This document shows positions 53,310-61,873 of a stretch of 64,000 nucleotides of DNA, piece by piece. The stretch comes from Betaproteobacteria bacterium (GTDB lineage Bacteria; Pseudomonadota; Gammaproteobacteria; Burkholderiales; SG8-39), in NCBI GenBank assembly GCA_005881575.1, contig VBCA01000002.1, positions 62,001 through 126,000 of the forward strand, in the 5' to 3' direction. A program made the translations under genes and the position numbers. How positions within the stretch are numbered: position 1 is the first letter of the stretch; each line of letters begins with the position of its first letter. Under the pieces are notes generated by a model. The model was not told the DNA's origin and made no database searches. It worked only from the letters and a program-made list of their open reading frames with translations.

Positions 53310-54089
53310 ATGTCCGGGGAAATCCTTCTCGCTCGCGATGGCGACATCGCCACCGTTACGCTCAGCAACCCGGGCAGGCTGAACGCCCTCGGACTCGGCT
53401 CCTGGAAGCGGCTGGGCGAGGTCATGCGCGAGCTCGACGCCGACAAGTCTCTGGGCTGCATCGTGATGCGCGGCGCCGGCGATAAGGCCTTTGCCGCCGG
53501 CGCGGACATCTCCGAGTTCGAGACGACGCGCAGGAACGCGAAGAGCGCAAAAAAATACGGCGCAGTGCTCGAGGCGACGATGGGCGCGATCGCGCGATGC
53601 CGGCACCCGATCGTGGCGATGATCCACGGCGTTTGCGTCGGGGGAGGGCTCGAAGTCATCACGCAGTGCGACCTGCGCATCTGCGGAGCCTCGAGCCGTT
53701 TCGGCATACCGATCAAGAACCTCGGCCTCGTCGTCGGCTACGGTGAGATGCAGGGGCTGATAGCTCTCGTCGGCCGCGCCGTCGCGCTCGAGATCTTGCT
53801 CGAAGGCCGCGTGTTCGGCGCGGAGGAAGCGAAGGACAAGGGCCTGGTGAGCCGCGTCGTGCCCGACGACAAGGTCGAGGAGGAAGCGACGGCGGCGGCG
53901 CGGCGCATCGCCGACGGCGCGCCGCTCGTCGCGCGCTGGCACAAGAAATTCGCGCGCCGCCTCGCCAACCCGCGCCCGCCCACCGCGGCCGAGCGCGACG
54001 AGGCCTACGCCTGCTACGACACCGAGGACTTCAAGGCCGGCGTGAGGGCGTTTCTCGCGAAAAAAAAGCCGGAGTTCAAAGGCCGGTAG
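53310..54089 (+). CDS. Enoyl-CoA hydratase/isomerase family protein
   Basis: 259 aa crotonase fold. Oxyanion-hole segments KAFAAGADISEF and IHGVCVGGGLEVITQCD are intact. Of the two catalytic Glu of classical hydratases, the one in PEI/T is replaced by Ile (P134-I135, FGIPIKNLGLVVG), while the second (E161, AVALEILLEG) is kept. So it may be an isomerase, decarboxylase or hydrolase rather than a hydratase. Immediately follows tctCBA. Confidence 0.85.
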   Translation: MSGEILLARDGDIATVTLSNPGRLNALGLGSWKRLGEVMRELDADKSLGCIVMRGAGDKAFAAGADISEFETTRRNAKSAKKYGAVLEATMGAIARCRHPIVAMIHGVCVGGGLEVITQCDLRICGASSRFGIPIKNLGLVVGYGEMQGLIALVGRAVALEILLEGRVFGAEEAKDKGLVSRVVPDDKVEEEATAAARRIADGAPLVARWHKKFARRLANPRPPTAAERDEAYACYDTEDFKAGVRAFLAKKKPEFKGR

Positions 54090-54147
54090 CGAGGTTTTCC
54101 GCGGGGAGGAACGGCGACCGGAAGTCCGCTTGAAACCTCGCCTGGAT

Positions 54148-54182
54148 TAGAATCACGCTTCAACGACCGCGCCAAGGCGGTC
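54148..54182 (+). promoter_or_regulatory. Possible promoter and leader hairpin of the ThDP-enzyme gene
   Basis: TAGAAT (54148-54153) is a possible -10 with no clear -35. Downstream, GACCGC (54165-54170) pairs with GCGGTC (54177-54182), just before a strong AGGAGG ribosome site. Upstream, GCGAGGTTT (54089-54097) and AAACCTCGC (54133-54141) form a 9-bp inverted repeat over the end of the preceding gene. Confidence 0.35.
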
Positions 54183-54203
54183 AGCCTTTAGGAGGAGAAA
54201 ATC

Positions 54204-56180
54204 ATGGCACGCAAGGATCCGGGTCCTCAGGTCGATCGCCGCAAGTTCCTGAGCGGAGTCGCCGCGGCCGGCGCCGCGACCGCCGCAGCTGCGATGAGCA
54301 CGCCCGTCGCGCGCGCCGCCGAGCCGGCGCCCGCGCCGCGAGTCCCTTCCGCGCTGAGGCCCACGCTGCAGGTCGCGGCCGCGGAGACCGAGACGCCGCG
54401 CGAGACGACGAACCGCATCGGCGGCAGGCCCGGGTCGGATTTCATGGTCGACGTCATCAAGACGCTGGGCATCAAGTACCTGCCGGCGAACTGCGCATCG
54501 AGCTACCGCGGCATCCACGAGTCGCTCATCAACTACGGCGGCAACAAGATGCCGGAGTTCCTCACCTGCATGCACGAGGAGTCCGCGGTCGGCATGGCAC
54601 ACGGCTACTTCAAGATCGCCGGCAAGCCGCTGATGACGCTGTGCCACGGCACGGTGGGCCTGCAGCACGCCACCATGGCGATCTACAACGCGTGGTGCGA
54701 CCGGGTGCCGGTGATCGTCGTCGGCGGCAACGACATGGACGCCGCGACGCGGCCGCCGGGGGTGCCGACCTTCCACGCCGCGCAGGACATCAACGCGCTG
54801 GTGCGCGACTTCACCAAGTGGGACGACACGCCGGTGTCGCTCGCGCACTTCGCGCAGTCCTTCGTGCGCGCCTACAAGATCGCGATGACACCGCCCTGCG
54901 GGCCGGTGATGATCTCGCTCGACGCCGGGCTGCAGCAGGAGGTGATCCGCAACCACGGCGACAAGCTCGCCATACCGCGCTACGTGCCCACCGCGGCCCC
55001 GCAGGGCGACTCGGGCGCGGTGAAGGAAGCCGCGAGGCTGCTCGCGGAGGCGCAGAACCCCGTCATCGTGGCCGACCGCGCCGCGCGCACGCCGAACGGC
55101 ATCAAGCTCCTGGTGCAGCTCGCCGAGACGCTGCAGGCGCGAGTCATCGACCAGGGCAGCCGCGTGAACTTCCCGAAGACGCACTACCTCAGCGCGCCGC
55201 CGACCGCGGTCTCCGGCGCCGACGTGATCCTGGGCCTGGAGCTCTCCGATTTCTGGGCGACGGTGAACTCGTATACCGACAACGGCGAGAACGGCGGAAT
55301 CGGCGCGAACGGCACGCGCATCAAGCCCGGCACCAAGCTCATCAGCATTTCATCGGTCGAGCTGAACACCAAGTCGAACTACCAGGATTTCCAGCGCTTC
55401 CAGGTCATCGACGTGCCGATGGCGGGCGACGCGGAGGCGACGCTGCCGGCGCTCATCGAGGCGGTGAAGGCGGCGATCCCCGGCTCGAAGAAGGCCGCGA
55501 TCGAGCAGCGCGGCCAGGCGGCCAAGAAAGCGCACGCCGAGGCCGAGGCGCGCGCCAAGCAGGCCGCGGCGCTCGCCTGGGACGCGAGTCCCATCAGCAC
55601 GGCGCGCCTGTGCGCGGAGACCTACGCCGCGGTCAAGGATCTCGACTGGTCGATCGTGTCCCAGTCGGGCAACGTCAGCGACTGGCTCAACCGCCTCTGG
55701 CCGCTCAGCGAGCACCATCACTGGATCGGCCGCTCCGGCGGCTACGGCGTGGGCTACGGCGCGCCGGCGTCCGTCGGCGCGGCGCTCGCCAACCGCGACG
55801 CCGGCCGCTTCTCGGTGAACATCCAGGCAGACGGCGACCTCATGTACGCGCCGGGGGTGCTGTGGACCGCCGCGAAGCACAAGATCCCGCAGCTCGCGGT
55901 GATGCACAACAACCGCGGCTACCACCAGGAGGTGATGCACGTGCAGCGGCTCTCGAACTTCCGCAACCGCCCGGCGAACTACGGCGCCGACATGGGTCCG
56001 GTCGGCACGCGCATCGAGAACCCGGACATCGAGTACCACAAGCTCGCGGAGTCCATGGGCTGGTGGGCGAGGGGCCCGATCAAGGACCCGGCGCAGCTCG
56101 GGTCCGCCCTGAAGGAGGCGGTGAAAATCGTGCAGGCGGGCCAGCCCGCGCTGCTCAACGTGTGGACCCAGCCGCGATGA
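54204..56180 (+). CDS. Tat-exported thiamine-diphosphate-dependent enzyme (acetolactate synthase-like)
   Basis: 658 aa. Residues 11-40 are a twin-arginine signal (DRRKFLSGVAAAGAATAAAA then ARA). After a linker comes a ThDP pyrimidine-binding domain with H124-E125 (LTCMHEESAVGMAHGYF, the cofactor-activating Glu), a central domain (AEAQNPVIVADRAA), and the pyrophosphate-binding domain with ADGD at 542-545 and N569-N570, i.e. the GDG-x24-NN motif with the first Gly changed to Ala. Family members decarboxylate 2-oxo acids or ligate aldehydes, normally in the cytoplasm. The Tat route would carry the folded holoenzyme to the periplasm. Strong AGGAGG ribosome site. Overlaps the cytochrome c gene by 4 nt (ATGA). 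Substrate unknown. Confidence 0.88.
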   Translation: MARKDPGPQVDRRKFLSGVAAAGAATAAAAMSTPVARAAEPAPAPRVPSALRPTLQVAAAETETPRETTNRIGGRPGSDFMVDVIKTLGIKYLPANCASSYRGIHESLINYGGNKMPEFLTCMHEESAVGMAHGYFKIAGKPLMTLCHGTVGLQHATMAIYNAWCDRVPVIVVGGNDMDAATRPPGVPTFHAAQDINALVRDFTKWDDTPVSLAHFAQSFVRAYKIAMTPPCGPVMISLDAGLQQEVIRNHGDKLAIPRYVPTAAPQGDSGAVKEAARLLAEAQNPVIVADRAARTPNGIKLLVQLAETLQARVIDQGSRVNFPKTHYLSAPPTAVSGADVILGLELSDFWATVNSYTDNGENGGIGANGTRIKPGTKLISISSVELNTKSNYQDFQRFQVIDVPMAGDAEATLPALIEAVKAAIPGSKKAAIEQRGQAAKKAHAEAEARAKQAAALAWDASPISTARLCAETYAAVKDLDWSIVSQSGNVSDWLNRLWPLSEHHHWIGRSGGYGVGYGAPASVGAALANRDAGRFSVNIQADGDLMYAPGVLWTAAKHKIPQLAVMHNNRGYHQEVMHVQRLSNFRNRPANYGADMGPVGTRIENPDIEYHKLAESMGWWARGPIKDPAQLGSALKEAVKIVQAGQPALLNVWTQPR

Positions 56181-56509
56181 AGAGAACCCTGCTGCTCGTC
56201 GCGGTTCTCAGCGCGAGTCAGGCGGCCTTGGCAGCCGGCTCCGCCGACAAGGGCAAGACCGCCTTCGCGAAGCACGGCTGCTGGCAGTGCCACGGCTTCG
56301 CCGGGCAGGGCGGCGTCGCCGGCCCGAAGCTCGCGCCGGACCCGATGCCGCTCGAAGCGATGTCGGCTTTCGTGCGCAACACCCGGGGCGGGATGCCGCC
56401 GTACCAGAAGGCGATCCTCTCCGACGCCGATCTCGCCGACATCCACGCCTATCTGCAGTCGCTGCCGAAAGCGCGCGACTACAAGAGCATTCCACTGCTC
56501 AACCCGTAG
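56177..56509 (+). CDS. Secreted monoheme cytochrome c coupled to the ThDP enzyme
   Basis: 110 aa. Signal peptide ending QAALA, one heme motif C35-WQ-C38-H39, sixth ligand probably M73 in RGGMPPYQ, C-terminal helix LADIHAYLQSLP. Resembles the cytochrome subunits that accept electrons from periplasmic dehydrogenases. The 4-nt overlap with the ThDP enzyme implies stoichiometric translation and a shared electron-transfer job (inference). Confidence 0.9.
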   Translation: MKRTLLLVAVLSASQAALAAGSADKGKTAFAKHGCWQCHGFAGQGGVAGPKLAPDPMPLEAMSAFVRNTRGGMPPYQKAILSDADLADIHAYLQSLPKARDYKSIPLLNP

Positions 56510-56519
56510 CGGGCCTCCC

Positions 56520-57710
56520 CTAGACGACTTGCTTCCGCCGCAGCGTCTCGACCGCAGCCTCGCCGTACCCCAGCTCGGCGAGCACCTCGGCGGTGTGTTC
56601 GCCGAGCTCCGGCGGCGCCGTTGCGATTCGCGCCGGCGTGCGCGAGAGTTTCACCGCCTGGTTGACGATGCGGATCTCGCCGAGCTTCGCGCTCTTCGTG
56701 CTCACTGCGGCGCCGAGGTGCCGCACCTGCGGGTCGTCGAACATCTGATCGATCGAATAGATCGGGCCGCACGGCACTTCGGCCGCGGTCATCACCCCGA
56801 TCCACTCGGCGGTGGTGCGCGCGGCGAGCGCTTTCTCGATCTCGGAATTCAGCGCTACGCGGTTCTTCGAGCGGTTCTGCTCGCCCTTGAAATCCTCGCG
56901 CTCGAGCAGGTCCTTGCGCCCCAGGCCCTCGCAGACCCGGCGCCACATCGCCTCGCCTGTCGCCGCGATGTTCATGTAGCCGTCCTTCGTTTTGTACGCG
57001 GACGTGGGCATGCTGGTCGGGTGGTCGTTGCCGGCCTGCCCGGGGGGCACGCCCGTCATCAGATAGCGCGCCGCCTGGAAGTCGAGCAGCGCGATCTGCG
57101 ACATGAGGAGCGAGGACTGCACCCACTGCCCTTCGCCGGATTTCTCGCGCTCGAGTAAGGCCGTGAGGATCCCGAGCGCCGCGAAGAGTCCCGCCGAGAT
57201 GTCTGCGATCGCCGTGCCGGCGCGTACAGGTCCTTGTCCGGGAAGCCCTGTTATCGACATGAACCCGCCCATGCCTTGCGCGATCTGGTCGAAGCCCGGC
57301 CGGTCGCGGTAGGGTCCGTCCTGGCCGAACCCGGAGATGCTCGCAAGGATGATGCGGGGATTGATCTTCTTCAACGATTCGTATCCGATCCCGAGCCTGT
57401 CCTTGACGTCGGGGCGGTAGTTCTCGACCACGACGTCGGCGGTCTTCACGAGCTTCATGAAGATCGTCACGCCCTCCTTGTCCTTCAGGTTGAGAGTGAT
57501 CGAGCGCTTGTTGCGGTGCAGGTTCTGGAAGTCCGGGCCGTGGCGCGGCCCGCCCATCGTTTCGCTCTCGATGCTCGGCGGCGTTTCGATCTTGATGACG
57601 TCGGCGCCGAAATCCGCGAGCTGGCGCACGCACGTGGGCCCGGCACGAACGCGCGAAAGATCGAGGACGCGAAAGCGCGCAAGCGCGGTGGAGGCGGGAA
57701 CGTGGGGCAT
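56520..57710 (-). CDS. Class III CoA-transferase (CaiB/BaiF, formyl-CoA transferase family)
   Basis: 396 aa. Family motifs VLDLSRVRAGPTCVRQLADFGADVIKIE, split here as residues 15-42, NKRSITLNLKDKEG, VVENYRPDV and the catalytic Asp170 in GTAIADISAGL. Moves CoA between acyl donors and carboxylic acid acceptors, here probably activating an imported acid. Convergent with the cytochrome gene and divergent from the acyl-CoA dehydrogenase. Confidence 0.92.
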   Translation of the reverse strand: MPHVPASTALARFRVLDLSRVRAGPTCVRQLADFGADVIKIETPPSIESETMGGPRHGPDFQNLHRNKRSITLNLKDKEGVTIFMKLVKTADVVVENYRPDVKDRLGIGYESLKKINPRIILASISGFGQDGPYRDRPGFDQIAQGMGGFMSITGLPGQGPVRAGTAIADISAGLFAALGILTALLEREKSGEGQWVQSSLLMSQIALLDFQAARYLMTGVPPGQAGNDHPTSMPTSAYKTKDGYMNIAATGEAMWRRVCEGLGRKDLLEREDFKGEQNRSKNRVALNSEIEKALAARTTAEWIGVMTAAEVPCGPIYSIDQMFDDPQVRHLGAAVSTKSAKLGEIRIVNQAVKLSRTPARIATAPPELGEHTAEVLAELGYGEAAVETLRRKQVV

Positions 57711-57769
57711 GGGCGAACGGGGACCGGAATGACGTCCACCGTATGATAACCTGTCATCCGGGAGAGAAA

Positions 57770-58930
57770 ATGCCGGTCCGCGAGCACGACCTGGGCGAAG
57801 TACGCGATGCCGTCGCGAAACTCTGCGCTACCTTCCCGATGGACTACTGGCGCGCGACGGACCGCGAGCGGCGCTATCCCGCCGAATTCGTGCGCGCGCT
57901 CACCGAGGCGGGCTGGCTCTCGTGCCTGATCCCCGAGGAATACGGCGGCGCGGGCCTCCCGCTCGCCGCGGCCGCGGCGATTCTCGAGGAAATCCAGAAG
58001 AGCGGCGCGAACGGCGCCGCTTGCCACGCGCAGATATACACGATGGGGACGGTGCTGCGGCATTGCAACGAGGCCCAGAAGAGGAAATACCTGCCGGAAA
58101 TCGCGAAAGGCGAGCTGCGCCTGCAGGCTTTCGGCATCACCGAGCCCTCGGCCGGCACCGACACCTCCTCGATCCGCACCGCCGCGGTGAGGAAAGGCGA
58201 CCGTTACATCGTCAACGGCCAGAAAGTCTGGACCTCGCGCGCCGAGCACTCCGACCTTATGCTGCTCCTCGCGCGCACCACGCCGCGCGAGGCGGTGCAG
58301 AAGAAGACCGAAGGCCTGTCTGTTTTCATTGTGGACATGAAGGCGGCGCTGAATAAGGGGTTGTCGATCCGCCCGATCCGCACCATGATCAACCACGCCA
58401 CCACCGAGATCTTCATCGACAACCTCGAAGTGCCCGCGGAAAACCTCGTCGGCGAGGAAGGCAACGGCTTTCGCTACGTTCTCGACGGCATGAACGCCGA
58501 GCGCATCCTGATCGGAGCCGAGTGCATCGGCGACGCGAGATGGTTCCTCGCCAAGGCGACCGCGTACGCGAACGAGCGCAAGGTGTTCGGCCGGCCGATC
58601 GGCCAGAACCAGGGCGTGCAGTTTCCGATCGCGCGCGCCTATATGGCGACCGAGGCCGCGGCGCTCATGGTCGAGCGCGCAGCCGCGCTCTACGATGCCG
58701 GCAGGCCCTGCGGCCCCGAGGCCAACATGGCGAAGCAGCTCGCCGCCGAGGCCTCGTGGCAGGCGGGCGACATGTGCCTGCAGACCCACGGCGGCTTCGG
58801 CTTCGCCGAGGAATACGACATCGAGCGCAAGTTCCGCGAGACGCGCCTCTACCAGATCGCGCCGATCTCGACCAATCTGGTGCTCTGCTACATCGCCGAG
58901 CACGTGCTGCACCTGCCGCGATCCTATTAG
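57770..58930 (+). CDS. Acyl-CoA dehydrogenase
   Basis: 386 aa from ATG 57770 (GGGAGAG upstream). FAD-binding motifs FGITEPSAGTDTSSI and VWTSRAEHSD, then HGGFGFAEEYDIERKFRE. The usual C-terminal catalytic Glu (YEGT) is absent (LYQIAPISTNL); instead E244 in MNAERILIG sits where isovaleryl- and long-chain acyl-CoA dehydrogenases have their base, suggesting a branched or bulky substrate. Forms a short plus-strand unit with the following tctC. Confidence 0.9.
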   Translation: MPVREHDLGEVRDAVAKLCATFPMDYWRATDRERRYPAEFVRALTEAGWLSCLIPEEYGGAGLPLAAAAAILEEIQKSGANGAACHAQIYTMGTVLRHCNEAQKRKYLPEIAKGELRLQAFGITEPSAGTDTSSIRTAAVRKGDRYIVNGQKVWTSRAEHSDLMLLLARTTPREAVQKKTEGLSVFIVDMKAALNKGLSIRPIRTMINHATTEIFIDNLEVPAENLVGEEGNGFRYVLDGMNAERILIGAECIGDARWFLAKATAYANERKVFGRPIGQNQGVQFPIARAYMATEAAALMVERAAALYDAGRPCGPEANMAKQLAAEASWQAGDMCLQTHGGFGFAEEYDIERKFRETRLYQIAPISTNLVLCYIAEHVLHLPRSY

Positions 58931-58967
58931 AGCCGCAGCGGCGCGGCGACGCTTCGAGGAGATGGAG

Positions 58968-59936
58968 ATGCTCAAGACATTCCTGTGCGCGGTCTGCGCG
59001 CTCGTTTTCGTCGCGGCCGCATCGCAGAGTCCGGCGCAGGACTTCCCGACCCGCGCGGTCCGCATGCTCGTGCCGAACGCGCCCGGCAGCTCGATCGACA
59101 CGATGAGCCGCATCGTCGCAGCGAAGCTCGGCGACGCGCTCGGCCAATCGGTGTTCGTCGAGAACCGCGACGGCGCCGGCGGCCTGATCGGCGTGGAAGC
59201 CGGAAAGAGCGCGAAGCCCGACGGCTACACGCTCATCTGCGCGTCGAACGGCTCGATGCTGATCGCGCCGCTTCTTAAGAAAAACCCCCCCTACGACGCG
59301 GTGAAGGACTTCGAGCACATCGGGAGCTTCGCCGTCACGCCCAACGTGCTCATCGTAAACCCCGAGCTGCCGGTGAAGAGCGTGAAGGAGCTGATCGACT
59401 ACGCCAGGGCGAACCGCGCGACCATCAACATGGCCTCGGCGGGCGTGGGCTCGCAGAGCCACCTCTCCGGGGTGCTGCTGATGACGATGGCGAACTTCGA
59501 ATCGCTCGTCGTGCCGCACAAGGGCGGCGGGCCTTCGGTGAATTCCGTGGTCGCCGGCCAGACGCACTGGACTTTCACGCCGGCGCCTGCGGTGATGCCC
59601 TTCGTGAAGAACGGGCGGCTGCGCGCGATCGGGCAGAGCCTGCCGCGGCGCTCGGCGATGCTCGGCGACATTGCGCCGGTCGCCGATACCGTCGCGGGCT
59701 ACGACTTCAGCGGCTGGGCGGGCCTCGTCGCGCCCAAGGGCACGCCGCAGGCCGTCATCGAGAAGCTGCACGCCGCCCTCATGAAGACGCTCGATCTCGC
59801 AGAGGTGAAAGACGGCCTCGCGAAGCAGGGCGCCGAGGCGTTCACGGGCTCGCCTGAGGATTTCCGCAAGTTCCTCGCCCAGGACCAGGCGAACACGGTG
59901 AAGGTCATCCAGGCGGCCAAGCTTCAGGCGGACTAG
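58968..59936 (+). CDS. Orphan TctC/Bug substrate-binding protein
   Basis: 322 aa from the second ATG (58968), which has GAGGAG 6 nt upstream. Signal peptide ending SPAQD, then FPTRAVRMLVPNAPGSSIDTMSRIVA, VENRDGAGGLIGVEAG, HKGGGPSVNSVVAGQ and GWAGLVAPKGTP of the Bug family. No TctAB beside it; it may share TctAB from 51-53 kb. Ligand unknown, likely the acid handled by the neighbouring acyl-CoA enzymes. Confidence 0.92.
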   Translation: MLKTFLCAVCALVFVAAASQSPAQDFPTRAVRMLVPNAPGSSIDTMSRIVAAKLGDALGQSVFVENRDGAGGLIGVEAGKSAKPDGYTLICASNGSMLIAPLLKKNPPYDAVKDFEHIGSFAVTPNVLIVNPELPVKSVKELIDYARANRATINMASAGVGSQSHLSGVLLMTMANFESLVVPHKGGGPSVNSVVAGQTHWTFTPAPAVMPFVKNGRLRAIGQSLPRRSAMLGDIAPVADTVAGYDFSGWAGLVAPKGTPQAVIEKLHAALMKTLDLAEVKDGLAKQGAEAFTGSPEDFRKFLAQDQANTVKVIQAAKLQAD

Positions 59937-59957
59937 CGCGCTTTTAGCGCCGCCGCG

Positions 59958-61280
59958 TCAGCGTCTAAGCGTCGCGCCCATCAGGTGGTCGGGCAGCCAG
60001 GTCGCGATCTCGGGAAAGACGCATAGGACCACGATCGCGAGGAACATGCACAGCACGTAGGGAATCGTCCCCCACATGATGCGCGTGACCGGCACGTCGG
60101 GCGCGATCGAGCTGACGATGTAGATGTTGAGGCCCACCGGCGGGTGGATCAGGCCGATCTCCATGTTGATGGTGAGGATCACGCCGAACCACACCGGGTC
60201 GAAGCCGGCGGCCGTGATGATGGGATAGAGGATGGGCGCAGTCATTAGGATGATCGCCGCCGGCGGAATGAAGAAGCCGCACACCAGCAGGAACAGGTTG
60301 ATCATCGCCATCAGCACCCAGCGGTTGAAGTGCGCATCGGCGATCGCCTGCGCGAGCGTCTGGGTGAGATAGAGCGAAGTGAGCATGTAGCCGAAGAGCA
60401 CGGCCGCCGCGATGATCATCAGGATCATCACCGACTCGCGCGTCGTGTCGCGCAGGATCGCCCACCAGTCCTTCGCGCTCCACATCCGGTAGATGATCAC
60501 GGCCAACACCACGCACAGCGCCGCGCCCACGCCGGCGGCCTCCGAGGGCGTCGCGATGCCCCCGTAGAGCACGTACATGACGCCGACGATGATCGCGAGA
60601 AACGGCGCGATCTTCGGGATCGACTGGAATTTTTCGCGCCACGAGTAGCGGAAATCGACCGCATGCGACCGGAACCCGCGCTTCCAGATGATGAACAGCG
60701 TCCACAACATGAAAAAGCCGGTCAGCAGGATCCCCGGCATCACCCCGGCGAGGAACAGGCGCCCGATCGAAGTCTCGGTGGCGATGCCGTAGAGGATGAA
60801 GGTGATCGAGGGCGGGATCAGGATGCCGAGCGTGCCGCCCGCGCAGATCGATCCGGTCGCGACGTCGTCCGGGTAGCCGCGCCTGCGCATCTCGGGAATG
60901 CCCATCTTGCCGATCGCGGCGCAGCACGCGGGGGAGGACCCGGTGAGCGCGGCGAACAGCGCGCACGCCCCGAGGTTGGAGATCACGAGGCCTCCCGGGA
61001 GGCGGTAGAGCCAGCGGTCGAGCGCCTCATAGAGATCCTTGCCCGCGGGCGAAGAGCCGATCGCAGCGCCCATCATCACGAACATCGGGATCGAGACCAG
61101 CGTGAAGTCGTTCAGGCCCGCGTAGAAGGTTTCCGCGACGACGTGCAGCGCGCCGAATCCCTGGAAGATCATGATGAAGACGATCGAGATTGCGCCGAGA
61201 CCGAAGGCGACCGGCGTGCCCGAGAGGAGCATCGCGAGCGTGACGATCAGCACCATGAGTCCCTGGGTGGTGGGGCTCAC
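59958..61280 (-). CDS. TRAP transporter large permease (DctM-like)
   Basis: 440 aa with 11-12 hydrophobic helices. DctM motifs VSIPMFVMMGAAIG, SGSSPACCAAIGKMGIPEMRRRGY-type segment, AGGTLGILIPPSITFILYGI and MEIGLIHPPVGLNIYI. Ion-coupled translocation subunit. Start overlaps the dctQ-type gene by 4 nt. Confidence 0.93.
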   Translation of the reverse strand: MSPTTQGLMVLIVTLAMLLSGTPVAFGLGAISIVFIMIFQGFGALHVVAETFYAGLNDFTLVSIPMFVMMGAAIGSSPAGKDLYEALDRWLYRLPGGLVISNLGACALFAALTGSSPACCAAIGKMGIPEMRRRGYPDDVATGSICAGGTLGILIPPSITFILYGIATETSIGRLFLAGVMPGILLTGFFMLWTLFIIWKRGFRSHAVDFRYSWREKFQSIPKIAPFLAIIVGVMYVLYGGIATPSEAAGVGAALCVVLAVIIYRMWSAKDWWAILRDTTRESVMILMIIAAAVLFGYMLTSLYLTQTLAQAIADAHFNRWVLMAMINLFLLVCGFFIPPAAIILMTAPILYPIITAAGFDPVWFGVILTINMEIGLIHPPVGLNIYIVSSIAPDVPVTRIMWGTIPYVLCMFLAIVVLCVFPEIATWLPDHLMGATLRR

Positions 61281-61810
61281 GCTTCACGTTCCTTGGTGAT
61301 GCCAAAGGGCGGCTCACGCCCGGCGACGAGGTTGTAGATGTCGGCGACGTATTGCAGGGACAAAAGGCCGAGGCCGATCGGCATCGAGGAGTACGGGATC
61401 CAAAGGCGCGCTCGCCACATGGTGTCGGAGACCCAGTGTTGGTCCCACGCCTCCTTCCAGAAATTGAAAGTGAGCACCGCAAGCGTCACGGCGAACGCAA
61501 GCGAAATCGCGGCGGCAAACAGCGCGAGCCAGAAGCGCGCACGCGGGCCGAGGTAGTGGGGCAGCACATCGACGTTGACGTGGCCGCGCGTCATCAGCAC
61601 GAACGGGCTGCCGACGAAAGTCGCCGCGATCAGGCAATAGGTGGTGAAGTCGGTCTGCCAGATGGTGTTCTGGTTGAGCACGTAGCGCACGAACACCATG
61701 TGGCAGACGACCAGCACGCCGAGCGCGATCAGCGCGGCGGCAAAGTAGCCGCACAGCTGCGAGACCCGCCTGACGACCCGGACGAAGCTATCCATGGGAC
61801 GGGTGCGCAT
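61277..61810 (-). CDS. TRAP transporter small permease (DctQ-like)
   Basis: 177 aa from ATG 61808-61810; a second ATG at 61793-61795 is equally possible as neither has a strong ribosome site. Four transmembrane helices with VFVRYVLNQNTIWQTDFTTY, the conserved DctQ motif, and RGHVNVDVLPHYL. Sits between the binding-protein gene and the large permease. Confidence 0.9.
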   Translation of the reverse strand: MRTRPMDSFVRVVRRVSQLCGYFAAALIALGVLVVCHMVFVRYVLNQNTIWQTDFTTYCLIAATFVGSPFVLMTRGHVNVDVLPHYLGPRARFWLALFAAAISLAFAVTLAVLTFNFWKEAWDQHWVSDTMWRARLWIPYSSMPIGLGLLSLQYVADIYNLVAGREPPFGITKEREA

Positions 61811-61832
61811 CGTGATGTCGGGACGATAAACA

Positions 61833-61854
61833 AAGGGCGGCTCGCGCCGCCCTT
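61833..61854 (-). terminator. Terminator/attenuator between the TRAP binding-protein and permease genes
   Basis: Perfect 9-bp stem AAGGGCGGC/GCCGCCCTT, 4-nt loop, followed on the minus strand by TGTTTAT. Same position as the hairpins in the liv and tct operons. Confidence 0.65.
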
Positions 61855-61873
61855 CGACGTGCAAGGTGCTGTG

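Noticed and set aside
57752..57757. TATGAT as a -10 for the acyl-CoA dehydrogenase
   Set aside because: It would leave a leader of only about six nucleotides, with the ribosome site inside the promoter.
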